From Nocardioides zeae (GTDB lineage Bacteria; Actinomycetota; Actinomycetes; Propionibacteriales; Nocardioidaceae): 64,000 nucleotides of DNA. The notes under the pieces were generated by a model. It ran no database searches and had not been told where the DNA came from. It saw nothing but the letters and a program-made list of their open reading frames with translations. Where the stretch lies: assembly GCF_010686755.1 (NCBI RefSeq), contig NZ_JAAGXA010000010.1:62001-126000 (forward strand). Reading direction: 5' to 3'. A program made the translations under genes and the position numbers. Shown piece by piece: positions 25,047 to 32,938 of the stretch. Each line of letters begins with the position of its first letter. Positions within the stretch are counted from its first letter, which is position 1.

Positions 25047-25550
25047 ATGGCCCGGTTCAACGCTGTCAAGCTGCTCGACCCTCGCTCCTTCACCTCCCCC
25101 CTCCAGTGGGTCGCCGCGGCCGCGCTGGTCGCTGGCCTGGTCCTCGGCCTGGTGGGCTTCCTGGGGGCCTCGTTCCTCCAGGAGCGCGCCCTCAAGAACA
25201 CCCCGATCTGCGGCGAGGGCGAGACGTCGGGCTGCCTCGTCGCGGTCGAGGGTGAGATCGAGAAGCCCACGCGCACCAGCAAGACGCGCAACTTCGTGCC
25301 GTGGGACGACGGGGAGAAGGAGCGCATCAACGGCCTGAGCGACTCCGACCGGCGCGAGCTGGTGGACGGCAAGCGCGTCGACGGTCTCTACGACGGGAAG
25401 CGCCTGGTCGGCATCGACGCCTCGGGACGCCGGTACTTCCACACGCGCATCCAGGACGCCGGTACGACGTGGAAGGTGCTCGCCTTCGGCGGTGCCGGTC
25501 TGGCGATCGTCGGCGGCGGCGGTCTGTTCCTGACGCGTCGGCGGGACTGA
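25047..25550 (+). CDS. two-TM hypothetical protein with extracellular domain
   Basis: 167 residues. Cytosolic N-terminus MARFNAVKLLDPRSF, helix at about 22-46, an extracellular domain with a Cys pair (ICGEGETSGCLVAVEG) likely to form a disulphide, and a C-terminal helix ending in RRRD (about 142-163). Not part of the RQxxVVR paralogue family. It could be a rotation or envelope-stress accessory protein, but there is no evidence for either. Preceded by a CCTCCC-rich gap. Confidence 0.65.
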   Translation: MARFNAVKLLDPRSFTSPLQWVAAAALVAGLVLGLVGFLGASFLQERALKNTPICGEGETSGCLVAVEGEIEKPTRTSKTRNFVPWDDGEKERINGLSDSDRRELVDGKRVDGLYDGKRLVGIDASGRRYFHTRIQDAGTTWKVLAFGGAGLAIVGGGGLFLTRRRD

Positions 25551-25566
25551 CCCGGCGGCTCCCTCG

Positions 25567-26529
25567 TCAGGCGACGCCGGCGCGGAAGGCGTCGAGCGAC
25601 GCCTGGGTCGACTCGACCCGCCAGTCGGTCTCCTTCGCCGCGTTGAACCAGGTGAACCCCGCGACCTCGGGGTGGGCGTCGAGGACGGCGAACATGTCGG
25701 CGATCCAGGCGGCCTTGTCGCCACCGGCCTCCGCGCAGCCCACCTCGCCCAGCACGAGGGGCTTGCCGGTGAACGACCGCAGCTCGCTGACACCGGCACC
25801 GAAGACGTCGGTGAAGGTGCCCCACTGCGACCAGTCCTGGCTGGTGCCCCAGTTGTAGCCGTCGAGGCCGACCACATCGACGTACGCATCCCCGGGGTAG
25901 ATGGAGGCGAGCGCGGGCGTGCCCGCGAAGGGGATGTTGGGGCACCACACGTGCTGCACGTTGCGGGCCCCCGCCGAGCGGAACAGGGTCACGACACGGC
26001 GCCAGGCCGCGGCGTACTGGCTCGCGGTGGTGCCGTTGACGCCGACCGCCCAGGGGTACCACGACCCGTTCGACTCGTGCGCGAAGCGCAGCCGCACCGG
26101 CCGCCCCCACGCGGCGGCGGCGCGCGCCCACGAGCGGATGTAGGAGTCGTGGCGGCCGGCGGCGATGGAGGCCATGGAGTACGTCGACTGGACGGTCCCG
26201 CGCGCGGGGTCCCAGGGCTCCCAGGTGATCTCCGGAACCGCACCCAGGGCGGTGACCTCCTGCACCTGGGCCAAGGGGAACGCCGTCTTGGTGGACCAGG
26301 CGACGTACCAGGTGACGAGCTCCGGCATCCGTCCGACGGCGGCACCTGCGGTGCGGACCGACTCGAGGTTGCCGGGGTAGGCGGGGAGGAAGACGCCGTA
26401 GCCGCGGTCCGTCGCCGTCGTCGCCGCCGAGGCGGGCGAGGTGAGGACGGGGGCGGCGGCGACCGCGGCGGCGGCGAGGCCGGCGGCGCCGAGCAAGGTG
26501 CGGCGGGACAGGGAGACAGGATGGAACAC
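25567..26529 (-). CDS. Tat-exported glycoside hydrolase, GH26/beta-mannanase-like
   Basis: 320 residues. Twin-arginine signal (SLSRRTLLGAAGLAAAAVAA) with cleavage near ASA. The (beta/alpha)8 hydrolase domain shows family-type acid/base in LRFAHESNGSWYPW and nucleophile in KPLVLGEVGC, with DVVGLDGYNWG between them. These fit GH26 endo-beta-1,4-mannanase and related lichenase-type enzymes. The substrate cannot be fixed from sequence; an envelope or plant-type beta-glycan is likely. Single gene, convergent with the 25047 gene across 16 bp; the 212 bp upstream hold no gene I can see. Confidence 0.82.
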   Translation of the reverse strand: MFHPVSLSRRTLLGAAGLAAAAVAAAPVLTSPASAATTATDRGYGVFLPAYPGNLESVRTAGAAVGRMPELVTWYVAWSTKTAFPLAQVQEVTALGAVPEITWEPWDPARGTVQSTYSMASIAAGRHDSYIRSWARAAAAWGRPVRLRFAHESNGSWYPWAVGVNGTTASQYAAAWRRVVTLFRSAGARNVQHVWCPNIPFAGTPALASIYPGDAYVDVVGLDGYNWGTSQDWSQWGTFTDVFGAGVSELRSFTGKPLVLGEVGCAEAGGDKAAWIADMFAVLDAHPEVAGFTWFNAAKETDWRVESTQASLDAFRAGVA

Positions 26530-26741
26530 GGCGGCCTCTCGGTGGGGGCCGTGCGGCTGCGGGGGAGGCGAGGTGCACGGGGGAGTGGTGCTGCGGGAGG
26601 GGATTCTGCCTCCCTTTCGGCCGGCTTGCGGCAGGCTTGAGCAAAGTCGCCCCTCGAGAAGAACGCCGTGGGCGGCCGAGCGCCGAGCTGGGTGGGCGAA
26701 GGTCGGTGCGGTCGTTCACGCCGTTCCTGTCGCCGTGAGGC

Positions 26742-27146
26742 TCAGAGTCGCGACGTCAGTCCGTCGAACGCCTCCGTCGCGATCGACGGCCAGAACAGGG
26801 CCGGCGCCACGACGACGATGACGAGGAAGACGAGCGCACCGGTGTACGGCCGGCCGCGCAGCACGTGCAACGTGAACCCGGCGACCACGGCCGGTACGAC
26901 GAACACGGCCGCCGTCGGCAGCTGCAGCAGGCACCACGCGAAGATCCCGCCGTAGATGGGGATTCCCCAGAGTCGCGTCAGGACGCGACGGTTGCTGCGG
27001 GAGCCGCCCGGCCGCTGGTTGGCGACGACGTCGCGGATAGGCAGGTGGCACGACCGGCACGCGGCGGACCTGGGCGGCACGTCCGACCGGCACACCGGGC
27101 ATCTGAGGTTGTCGACCGCGTCCTGCTGCTGCCCCCGGGTGATCAT
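26742..27146 (-). CDS. zinc-ribbon membrane protein, 134 aa
   Basis: N-terminal double CxxC zinc ribbon (LRCPVCRSDVPPRSAACRSC), a basic linker (GGSRSNRRVLTRLWG) and three hydrophobic segments (about 60-80, 83-95, 100-120). The type is common in actinobacteria and often fused to other modules. No function can be given. The start at the ATG of MITRGQQQD is chosen because the reading frame upstream is the antisense of the next gene. Confidence 0.65.
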   Translation of the reverse strand: MITRGQQQDAVDNLRCPVCRSDVPPRSAACRSCHLPIRDVVANQRPGGSRSNRRVLTRLWGIPIYGGIFAWCLLQLPTAAVFVVPAVVAGFTLHVLRGRPYTGALVFLVIVVVAPALFWPSIATEAFDGLTSRL

Positions 27147-27235
27147 GCGCCGTCTATCGGCTGGGTGGGCGACCAGCTGAGATCTTTGGAGCATGCTCCG
27201 CCGCCCGGCCACGGGGTGTGGGCGGGCGGCGGGTG

Positions 27236-28708
27236 TCAGCTCGGGTCGTCGGGTCCGGGTGGGCCGTCTGGTGGCCAGGGGCGGGTGCCGTCGTGGTCGA
27301 CGAGGTAGCGCAGGCCCACTGGGCTGGTCCAGATGACGGCGTTCGGTGGTTCGTTCTGTGTCGGGTTGGTGGGGCGGTAGGTCCACCGGTTGCCTGTTCT
27401 CAGTTCGCGGTGGGTCTTCATGCGGTGGTGGCGTCGGCAGAGCGGGAAGAGGTTCCGGGTGGAGGTCTGGCCGGGTGGGCCGTTCTCGTCGTACCGCTCG
27501 CAGTGGTCGAGGTCGGCCGTCCGTGAGGAGCGGGTGCAGTGGGGGAAGACGCAGCGGGGCCAGCGGGCTCTGACGTGGTCGGCGATCCGGTCGGGCGGGT
27601 TGTAGCCGTTCACGGCGTCGTGGTGGTTGAGGTCGATGATCGGCTTGACCGTCACTCGGGTGTCGGGCGATCCGCACCAGGACTGGACCTGCTCGACGGT
27701 CACCGCACCTCTCGGTAGTCCCGGGGTGTCGAGCCTCGCGAGGTCGATGCCCGTCATGCCGGTGCAGGCATCGATCCCGGGACCGATCCCGTTGAGGGTG
27801 CCGGTGATGGCCGCGTGGTCGAGGTGCACGAACAGCACCACCTCGCGCCGGGCCCGGTGCACCGGTCGCGGCTCGGTCTCGGTCGTCGCGTCACCCGCGT
27901 CGTACTCCAACGTCGTCACCCCGTCGCAGCGCCGTGCGATCTCGCCGAGGGCCATGGAGCGTCGGATGTCGAGGTTCGGGTCGCAGCCCAGCTCGCCGAG
28001 CTGGCGGGCGACGTGCGCGATGCTCCGTTCCAGGTCGAGCGCATCAGCCAGATCCAGGCTGCCATGGACGTTCACCGTGCCCCGCAGGGTCCCGGTCAAC
28101 GGGTCCGCATAGGCCACGTCACCGAGGTCGATCGCGAGATACCGGTCGCCGTCAGCCCCATGGCGCTCGGCCTCGGTGGTCTCGGGGTCGAACCGCGCTG
28201 CCGCCTCCGCCACCAACCGGTCGACCTCGGCACCGGTGGCCTTGCCCGCGACGTACGCAACGTGCCGGTCGACGAACCCGGCCGCCTCGAAGGTCAGGGG
28301 GCGGGTGGCCTGCGCGATCCGCCGCCCCCGCCACACGTCGACCTCACCCGCAGCGATCCGCTCGTGAACGCGCGGGAGTCGGTAGCGCAGCTCGACCGCG
28401 TCCCCGACGAGGCGACGGGCGGCGTCGAACGAGCAACCCCGGGCTGCGGCGACCTCGCTGATGCAGAACTCCGCGACCACGGGCGCCCCCGGCCCGCCCA
28501 GCTCGAGGAATTGATCCCCCGCCAGGGCTTCGGCGTCCCACTCGCCCAGTGTCGTAAGGGGATCACCCACGACGGCGTCCGAGGTGTGCGCCGCAGCCCA
28601 GTCACCGACTGCCACGAACGCAGCCGCCTCCGCCACACGCGCCGCCGTCGTGCGGTCGCGGACCGCGTCGATCAACGCGGTCGCCGTGTGCTGGGTCCCC
28701 CGATCCAT
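27236..28708 (-). CDS. DUF222 and HNH endonuclease domain protein
   Basis: 490 residues. The N-terminal two thirds is the DUF222 domain characteristic of actinobacteria and often multi-copy in Nocardioides-type genomes. The C-terminal HNH nuclease is complete, with the Cys/His cluster CVFPHCTRS, catalytic DLDHCERY and NLFPLCRRHHRMKTH. Biological role unknown; mobility is often suspected because of copy number. Start at the second Met, 28708, which has CAGAGT 7 bases upstream. A 20-bp inverted repeat lies 77 bp upstream. Confidence 0.9.
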   Translation of the reverse strand: MDRGTQHTATALIDAVRDRTTAARVAEAAAFVAVGDWAAAHTSDAVVGDPLTTLGEWDAEALAGDQFLELGGPGAPVVAEFCISEVAAARGCSFDAARRLVGDAVELRYRLPRVHERIAAGEVDVWRGRRIAQATRPLTFEAAGFVDRHVAYVAGKATGAEVDRLVAEAAARFDPETTEAERHGADGDRYLAIDLGDVAYADPLTGTLRGTVNVHGSLDLADALDLERSIAHVARQLGELGCDPNLDIRRSMALGEIARRCDGVTTLEYDAGDATTETEPRPVHRARREVVLFVHLDHAAITGTLNGIGPGIDACTGMTGIDLARLDTPGLPRGAVTVEQVQSWCGSPDTRVTVKPIIDLNHHDAVNGYNPPDRIADHVRARWPRCVFPHCTRSSRTADLDHCERYDENGPPGQTSTRNLFPLCRRHHRMKTHRELRTGNRWTYRPTNPTQNEPPNAVIWTSPVGLRYLVDHDGTRPWPPDGPPGPDDPS

Positions 28709-28784
28709 GCCCCCGACTCTGGTCGAACACACATTCGATCACCACCTCCCGGTGGTGACCTGTGGACGACCAACCCGAGGCCGG

Positions 28785-28850
28785 CGCCGAGTTGTCACGT
28801 ACGCAGCGACGTGTCCTCACCCGCGCCACGGCGTACATGACAACTCGGCG
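28785..28850. repeat. 20-bp inverted repeat upstream of the DUF222/HNH gene
   Basis: Arms 28785-28804 (CGCCGAGTTGTCACGTACGC) and 28831-28850 pair at 19 of 20 positions around a 26-base loop. The arms are unusually long and balanced for a terminator, and no gene ends into them. Candidate protein-binding palindrome or dispersed element. Confidence 0.75.
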
Positions 28851-28867
28851 TGACGGTCGGTGACACG

Positions 28868-29018
28868 CTCAGCTCCGCGCGAGCGGGGAGGGTGCGTTGT
28901 ACGTGGCCGTCAACTGGTTCAAGTTCGGCTCACCCCCGCGCGAGCGGGGATGAGCCCACCGAGGCCGAGAAGTTCGGCGACCTGTTCTCGTGCTCCGCGC
29001 TCGTCGCGGGGATGAGTA
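28868..29018 (+). CRISPR. degenerate type I-E-like CRISPR remnant, 3 repeats
   Basis: Three 29-base units at 28868-28896, 28929-28957 and 28990-29018 share the actinobacterial type I-E repeat core. Unit 2 is best preserved (CCGCGCGAGCGGGGATGAG), unit 1 keeps CCGCGCGAGCGGGGA, and unit 3 keeps GTGCTCC and GGGGATGAG with changes between. The first two are exactly 61 bases apart (29 + 32), the I-E periodicity; the third is in register at its 5' end and one base long internally. Two 32-nt spacers (28897-28928, 28958-28989) remain. No cas genes occur in the window, so this is probably an inactive relic. Confidence 0.75.
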
Positions 29019-29330
29019 CGGGCTACCTCGTCGGGTCGCACAACGGACGAGCGGCACCATGGTGACCGGTGAGGTGGCGTCGCCGCGACGTACGGCCGCC
29101 ACCTGCGGGGCGAGTCGGTGGCGAGCGGCCAGGTGTCGGACGCCCGGCCGAGCGGGCAGGTCAGGACTGCAGGTCCGGCCGGTGCCCGGCACGGTCGTGC
29201 GGGTCCCTTAGCTGTGCTGATCCCGCGCAATCCGTCGGCGCACCTCAGCCGGTGCACGGTGGGGACTGCTGAAGGTTCGGTTGTCACCTGACCTCTGGCG
29301 ACGTCAGTCGCCGCTGGAAGGATGTCGACC

Positions 29331-29630
29331 ATGCCTGCTCCCCATCCCAAGGAGTTCCGCGACGACGTCGTCGCGGTCGCCCGGCGCGGTGATGCACCCG
29401 TGGCTCAGATCGCGAAGGACTTCGGGATCAGCGAGTCCTGCCTACGCAACTGGCTCACGAAAGCCGACGTCGAGGACGGCGCGAAGCCTGGCATCACCAG
29501 CACCGAGAACGCCGAGCTGCGTGAGGCTCGGAAGAAGATCCGGCTGCTCGAGCAGGAGAACGAGGTTCTACGCCGCGCAGCGGCCTATCTCTCGCAGGCG
29601 AATCTGAAGCTCGGCCAGTCCCCAAAATGA
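29331..29630 (+). CDS. IS3-family transposase OrfA
   Basis: 99 residues from ATG 29331 (102 from 29322). N-terminal helix-turn-helix (VAQIAKDFGISESCLRNWL) binds the IS ends, and a leucine-zipper segment (LREARKKIRLLEQENEVLRR) mediates multimerisation. It ends in SPK with the sequence CCAAAATGAC, where the TGA stop overlaps the original ATG of orfB and an A-AAA slip would give the usual -1 frameshift fusion. OrfA itself is intact; only orfB is separated from it. Confidence 0.92.
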   Translation: MPAPHPKEFRDDVVAVARRGDAPVAQIAKDFGISESCLRNWLTKADVEDGAKPGITSTENAELREARKKIRLLEQENEVLRRAAAYLSQANLKLGQSPK

Positions 29631-29647
29631 CGCTTCTATGCCTGGCG

Positions 29648-30700
29648 TCAAGCCATCGCGGTCTGGAGTTCGCGGAAGATCGCGCGGCATACGTATCGTT
29701 TGAGGCAGCGGCGGATCTCGCGGTTGGAGCGGCCTTCGGTGCGTCGGCGTGCGACGTAGTCGCGGGTGGTTTCGTCGTAGCTCATCCGGGTGCGGACGAT
29801 GACGTCGAAGGCGCGGTTGAGTTGGCGGTCGCCCGAGCGGGACAGGCGGTGACGGTCGGTGTTGCCCGAGGATGCAGGGACTGGCGCTATCCCGCCGAGG
29901 GCAGCGAAAGCTGCTTCCGAGCGAACCCGGCCGTGGTGGGAGTATGCGCAGATGATGATCGCTGCGGTGACTGGGCCGACGCCTGGCTGGACCTGAAGGC
30001 CGGGAGCGAGGGCCTCGGCGAGCTGATGCAGCTCGCGGTGATTGTGCTTCAAGAGCTCGCCCTGCTCGAGCACAGAGCAGGCGAGACGACGGGCTTCGCG
30101 GCGGGCAATTGTCAGAGGGTCGTGCTGGGCGGTGGCGCGGCTGGTCCGCCATGCCGCGATCGTGCGAACCTGCGCTTCGGTCAGGGGCTTGCGGGCGTCG
30201 ATCCCAAGGTCAATGCTTCGCAGCAGTGCCAGGAGAGCGTTGCGGTTTGCGGTGCGTTGTTGATCGAGGATCGACCGCGAAGCGAGTAGGACTCGCAGCG
30301 CAGTGCGTTGACCGGCCTGTCGGGGCTTGGCGAGGCGATTGAACTCTCGACCAAGGACCGCTCGGGCTGCGGCTTCGGCGTCGAGAGCGTCGGACTTGCC
30401 ACTGTGTGCCTGGGTGCTGCGGGCTGCTGGGCGTACCTCGGCGATGTCGAAGCCGGCCTCGCTCAGGGCCGCGGTGATGCCGGCGCCGTAGGACGAGGTC
30501 CCTTCGACCGCGGCGAGGACGCTACCGCTGGTCCGGCGCACGATCCAGCCAATTGCTCGGGCGTTGCCCGACCGGGTGGTGGGGAATGTCGCGGTGTCGA
30601 TGACCGCTCCGGTCGCGGCAGCGAGCAGACAGTAGGTGTGGGTGCGGGCATGGGTGTCGATGCCGACGACGTGCTCGAACAGCTGGGCAACGATGGTCAA
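29648..30700 (-). CDS. IS110-family recombinase (DEDD transposase)
   Basis: 350 residues. The N-terminal DEDD RuvC-like domain starts GIDTHARTHTYCLLA, with further acidic positions in AAVEGTSSYG and KSDALDAEAAAR. The C-terminal Tnp_20 domain carries PGVGPVTAAIIICAYS and the Ser-containing motif PVPASSGNTDRHRLSRSGDR, the site of the covalent recombination step in this family. The TTG start at 30700 is supported by AGGAG five bases upstream. Full length and free of stops, so probably active. Guided by RNA from the adjacent non-coding end according to current knowledge of the family. Confidence 0.95.
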   Translation of the reverse strand: MTIVAQLFEHVVGIDTHARTHTYCLLAAATGAVIDTATFPTTRSGNARAIGWIVRRTSGSVLAAVEGTSSYGAGITAALSEAGFDIAEVRPAARSTQAHSGKSDALDAEAAARAVLGREFNRLAKPRQAGQRTALRVLLASRSILDQQRTANRNALLALLRSIDLGIDARKPLTEAQVRTIAAWRTSRATAQHDPLTIARREARRLACSVLEQGELLKHNHRELHQLAEALAPGLQVQPGVGPVTAAIIICAYSHHGRVRSEAAFAALGGIAPVPASSGNTDRHRLSRSGDRQLNRAFDVIVRTRMSYDETTRDYVARRRTEGRSNREIRRCLKRYVCRAIFRELQTAMA

Positions 30701-30978
30701 CGGGACTCCTGACTCAGAAGGGGATGCGGACGTTCCGGCTCGAGCCCGTGGGGTCGCTCAGAGTCACATCTGTAATGAGTCACGGCCACCGATGTCGCCG
30801 GTGGTCGGACAGGCTTCTAATCAAGGCATCTGTGCGTGGAAGCCGAACCTCGGACGGTGTGCGGACATGTCATTTTCAAGACACCACCAGGGGCTGGTGG
30901 GTCGGATATACCCGGAGTCACGCACGCCGGCCGAGATCAGCCTCTCAGCCGGCCACGGGCCAGCCAGCACCCATTACA
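30701..30978 (-). ncRNA. candidate bridge RNA of the IS110 element
   Basis: Non-coding end upstream of the recombinase. Four segments match the recombination sites. The complement of 30869-30876 is AAAATGAC, the left target (29624-29631). GACGTTCC at 30729-30736 is the right target (30979-30986). The complement of 30769-30777 is CATTACAGA, the element's right end (30972-30980). GCTTCTA at 30813-30819 is its left end (29632-29638). The two donor matches flank a hairpin (30783-30807), and a CCACCAG/CTGGTGG hairpin (30884-30900) precedes the target match. Strand senses alternate as required for guides that pair with opposite DNA strands. Exact RNA ends are unknown. Confidence 0.7.
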
Positions 30979-30979
30979 G

Positions 30980-31861
30980 ACGTTCCCGCTGGTCCGTGAC
31001 CTTGCCGCCGACAAGATCAATCCGATTCCTGTCGCGGTGACCTGCCGGGTGCTGGGCTTCTCCCGCCAAGCCTTCTACGCCTGGGACCGCGACCCGGTCA
31101 GCGACCGCGACCTGGCCGATGCGTACCTGACCAACGCCGCGCTCGACGTGCACGCCGACGACCCCGAGTTCGGCTACCGGTTCGTCGCCGACGAGCTCGC
31201 CGCGGCCGGCCACGTGGCGTCCGAGCGACGGGTGTGGCGGTTGTGCTCGCAGGCCCGGATCTTCTCCGCGCACAGCCGCCGGCGGGGCACTTCGAAGCGT
31301 CCCGGACCGCCAGCTCACGACGACCTGGTCCGACGTGACTTCACCGCGCATGCGCCGAACCAGCTGTGGCTCACCGACATCACCGAGCACCACACCGACG
31401 AGGGGAAGCTCTACCTCTGCGCGATCAAGGATGTCTTCTCGGCACGGATCGTGGGCTACTCCATCGCCTCGCGGATGAAAACCCGCATCGCGCTCGCGGC
31501 CCTCTCAAGCGCGGTTGCTCGCCGTGGCGGACCAGCCGCAGTGGTCGGATGCACGGTCCACTCCGACCGGGGCAGCCAGTTCCGGTCGAGGAGGTTCGTC
31601 GAGGAGCTGAAGCACCAGGGCCTGACCGGGTCGATGGGTCGCGTCGGTGCGGCCGGGGACAACGCCGCGATGGAGTCCTTTTTCGCGCTGCTGCAGAAGA
31701 ACGTTCTGAACCGGCAACGCTGGCGCACGCGCGAAGAGCTCCGGCTGGCGATCGTGACCTGGATCGAACGGACCTACCACCGCCGACGCCGACAACGGGC
31801 ACTCGGGAAGCTGACCCCGATCGAGTTTGAGACCATCTACGCAGCCGCTGACGCGGCCTGA
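30980..31861 (+). pseudogene. IS3-family transposase OrfB, separated from its start by IS110
   Basis: Integrase-core transposase with an intact rve domain: first catalytic Asp in LWLTDITEHHT, second in VHSDRGSQFRS and Glu in NAAMESFFALLQKNV. Codon 1 (ATG at 29627) is on the other side of the IS110 insertion; codon 2 (ACG) resumes at 30980 and the rest is open to the stop at 31861. It is therefore a disrupted gene rather than a decayed one, and excision of the IS110 element would restore it. Readthrough from an upstream ATG at 30836 inside the IS110 end could still give a fusion protein. Confidence 0.9.
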
Positions 31862-31984
31862 AACCACTCACCACGAGTGACAACCAGACCTTCAGCAGTC
31901 CCTCCGGCTCGTCCGCTCCCAAAGTTCCTCGGGGTACTTCCTCGGTGCCGCCACGACTATCATCCTTTCGAGGAATGAGAGCCT

Positions 31985-32640
31985 CCATCAGGTCCGGCAC
32001 GCAACACAGACCGGTTCCCTCTTCAGGGTGGCCCACGTGAACTCGCCGGCGGCGTTGTCATACGCATCGCCCGTCGACCCGAACGACGTCGTGATGCCGA
32101 GGGCCTCGAGCCGCTCGGCGAATGCCAGCGAGGTGTAGGCCGACCCGCGGTCGGCATCAGGGCTAGTGCGCATAGCCCAACAGACACGCAACTGACAACG
32201 CAACCGACAAACGCGGCGTGAGAAGGGGTCGATGACTCCGGCGAAATGGGGTCAGCCGTCGTCGGTGCGTAACTGGGTGACGTCGGGTGCCCATGCGGTG
32301 TTGGGCTTGCCGGTGCGTCACTTCTTGCGCGAGTAGGCGCTCAGACGCCGTGCTCGCGCATCAGCCGGGCGCCGCGCTTACTGGCGGGTGTGATGCCCGA
32401 GACGAGCGAGCTCAGCGTGGACGCTCGGGCCTCGGTCGCGCCAAGCGTCGTAGCCGGATCGGGAGACACCCAGAACTGAGCGGACCCGCTTCGATTCCAG
32501 GCGCTCGTGTTGGTTCAACGCGTCGGCGGCCTGCTTGGCACCGTCCTTGCGGGCCTAGCCGACGACGGTCTTGGCACTGATCCCGAGGCCGCGGGCGATC
32601 TCTGCCATCAGCTCATCGCTTGTCAAGACCAGGAGGACGG
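31985..32640 (-). pseudogene. decayed second IS3-family transposase
   Basis: Fragments of OrfB read on the minus strand in several frames: DRGSAYTSLAFAERLEALG and GDAYDNAAGEFTWATLKREP near 32000-32150, PNTAWAPDVTQLRTDDG near 32250-32310, and LESKRVRSVLGVSRSGYDAW near 32450-32510. An OrfA-like helix-turn-helix (ELMAEIARGLGISAKTVVG) lies near 32560-32620. Several stops and frameshifts interrupt it. It is a different lineage from the IS3 element next door. Confidence 0.8.
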
Positions 32641-32739
32641 CCCCGGTCCGAGACTCCGCTGGGTACCTCGACGAACGGCCTTCAAGGGACTCCCTCCAGC
32701 GAGCCTGCGGCTCACTGTCAGGTGTCCACCACAGCGGGG

Positions 32740-32925
32740 CAAGACCAACGCCACGGCGTTGTTGGCCGAGGCAGAGCGGACGCTGCGCAGCGCCTCCGCC
32801 GTCGCTGTCGACGATCCGGACGCGGCGTACTCGCTGGTCTACGACGCAGCGAGGTTCCGCGGTACGGCGTTGCTCGCCGAGCGAGGGCTGAGGCGCTCCG
32901 CGACGGGCGGTCTCCGCCGGCCGCA
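32740..32925 (+). pseudogene. fragment of a HEPN-domain gene
   Basis: About 60 residues match the start of a HEPN-type domain: ALLAEAERTLRSASAVAVDD, then DAAYSLVYDAARFRGTALLA and ERGLRRSATGG. The family normally continues past this point with a conserved His/Arg region, but here the sequence becomes unrelated, so both ends are missing. HEPN proteins often pair with nucleotidyltransferases in toxin-antitoxin modules. No partner is adjacent. Likely debris left by insertion events. Confidence 0.6.
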
Positions 32926-32938
32926 CGATCGAGCCTGC

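Larger units (their letters stand above)
29633..30982 (-). mobile_element. IS110-family insertion sequence, 1350 bp
   Basis: Inserted in the IS3 element exactly at AAAATGAC|G of the orfA/orfB junction. Removing it restores AAAATGACGTTCCCGCTGG and an intact orfB. The tetranucleotide GACG is present at both edges (29629-29632 and 30979-30982), the short shared core expected for IS110 recombination; there are no terminal inverted repeats. It contains one recombinase gene (minus strand) and a long non-coding end of about 280 bp upstream of it. Confidence 0.92.
29262..31902 (+). mobile_element. IS3-family insertion sequence interrupted by an IS110-family element
   Basis: Terminal inverted repeats are clear: GGGACTGCTGAAGGTT at 29262 onward and its complement AACCTTCAGCAGTCCC-like end at 31902; the 26-bp arms (29262-29287, 31877-31902) differ at two positions. 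Without the 1350-bp insertion the element is 1291 bp, normal for IS3. It encodes orfA and orfB in the standard order. No target-site duplication is evident next to the ends (GTG versus TCC), suggesting a rearrangement at one side after insertion. Confidence 0.9.

Noticed and set aside
29051..29261. Gene fragment (peptidase-like) between CRISPR remnant and IS3
   Set aside because: A short open stretch faintly resembles an M23 peptidase end but has no catalytic motif; not supportable.
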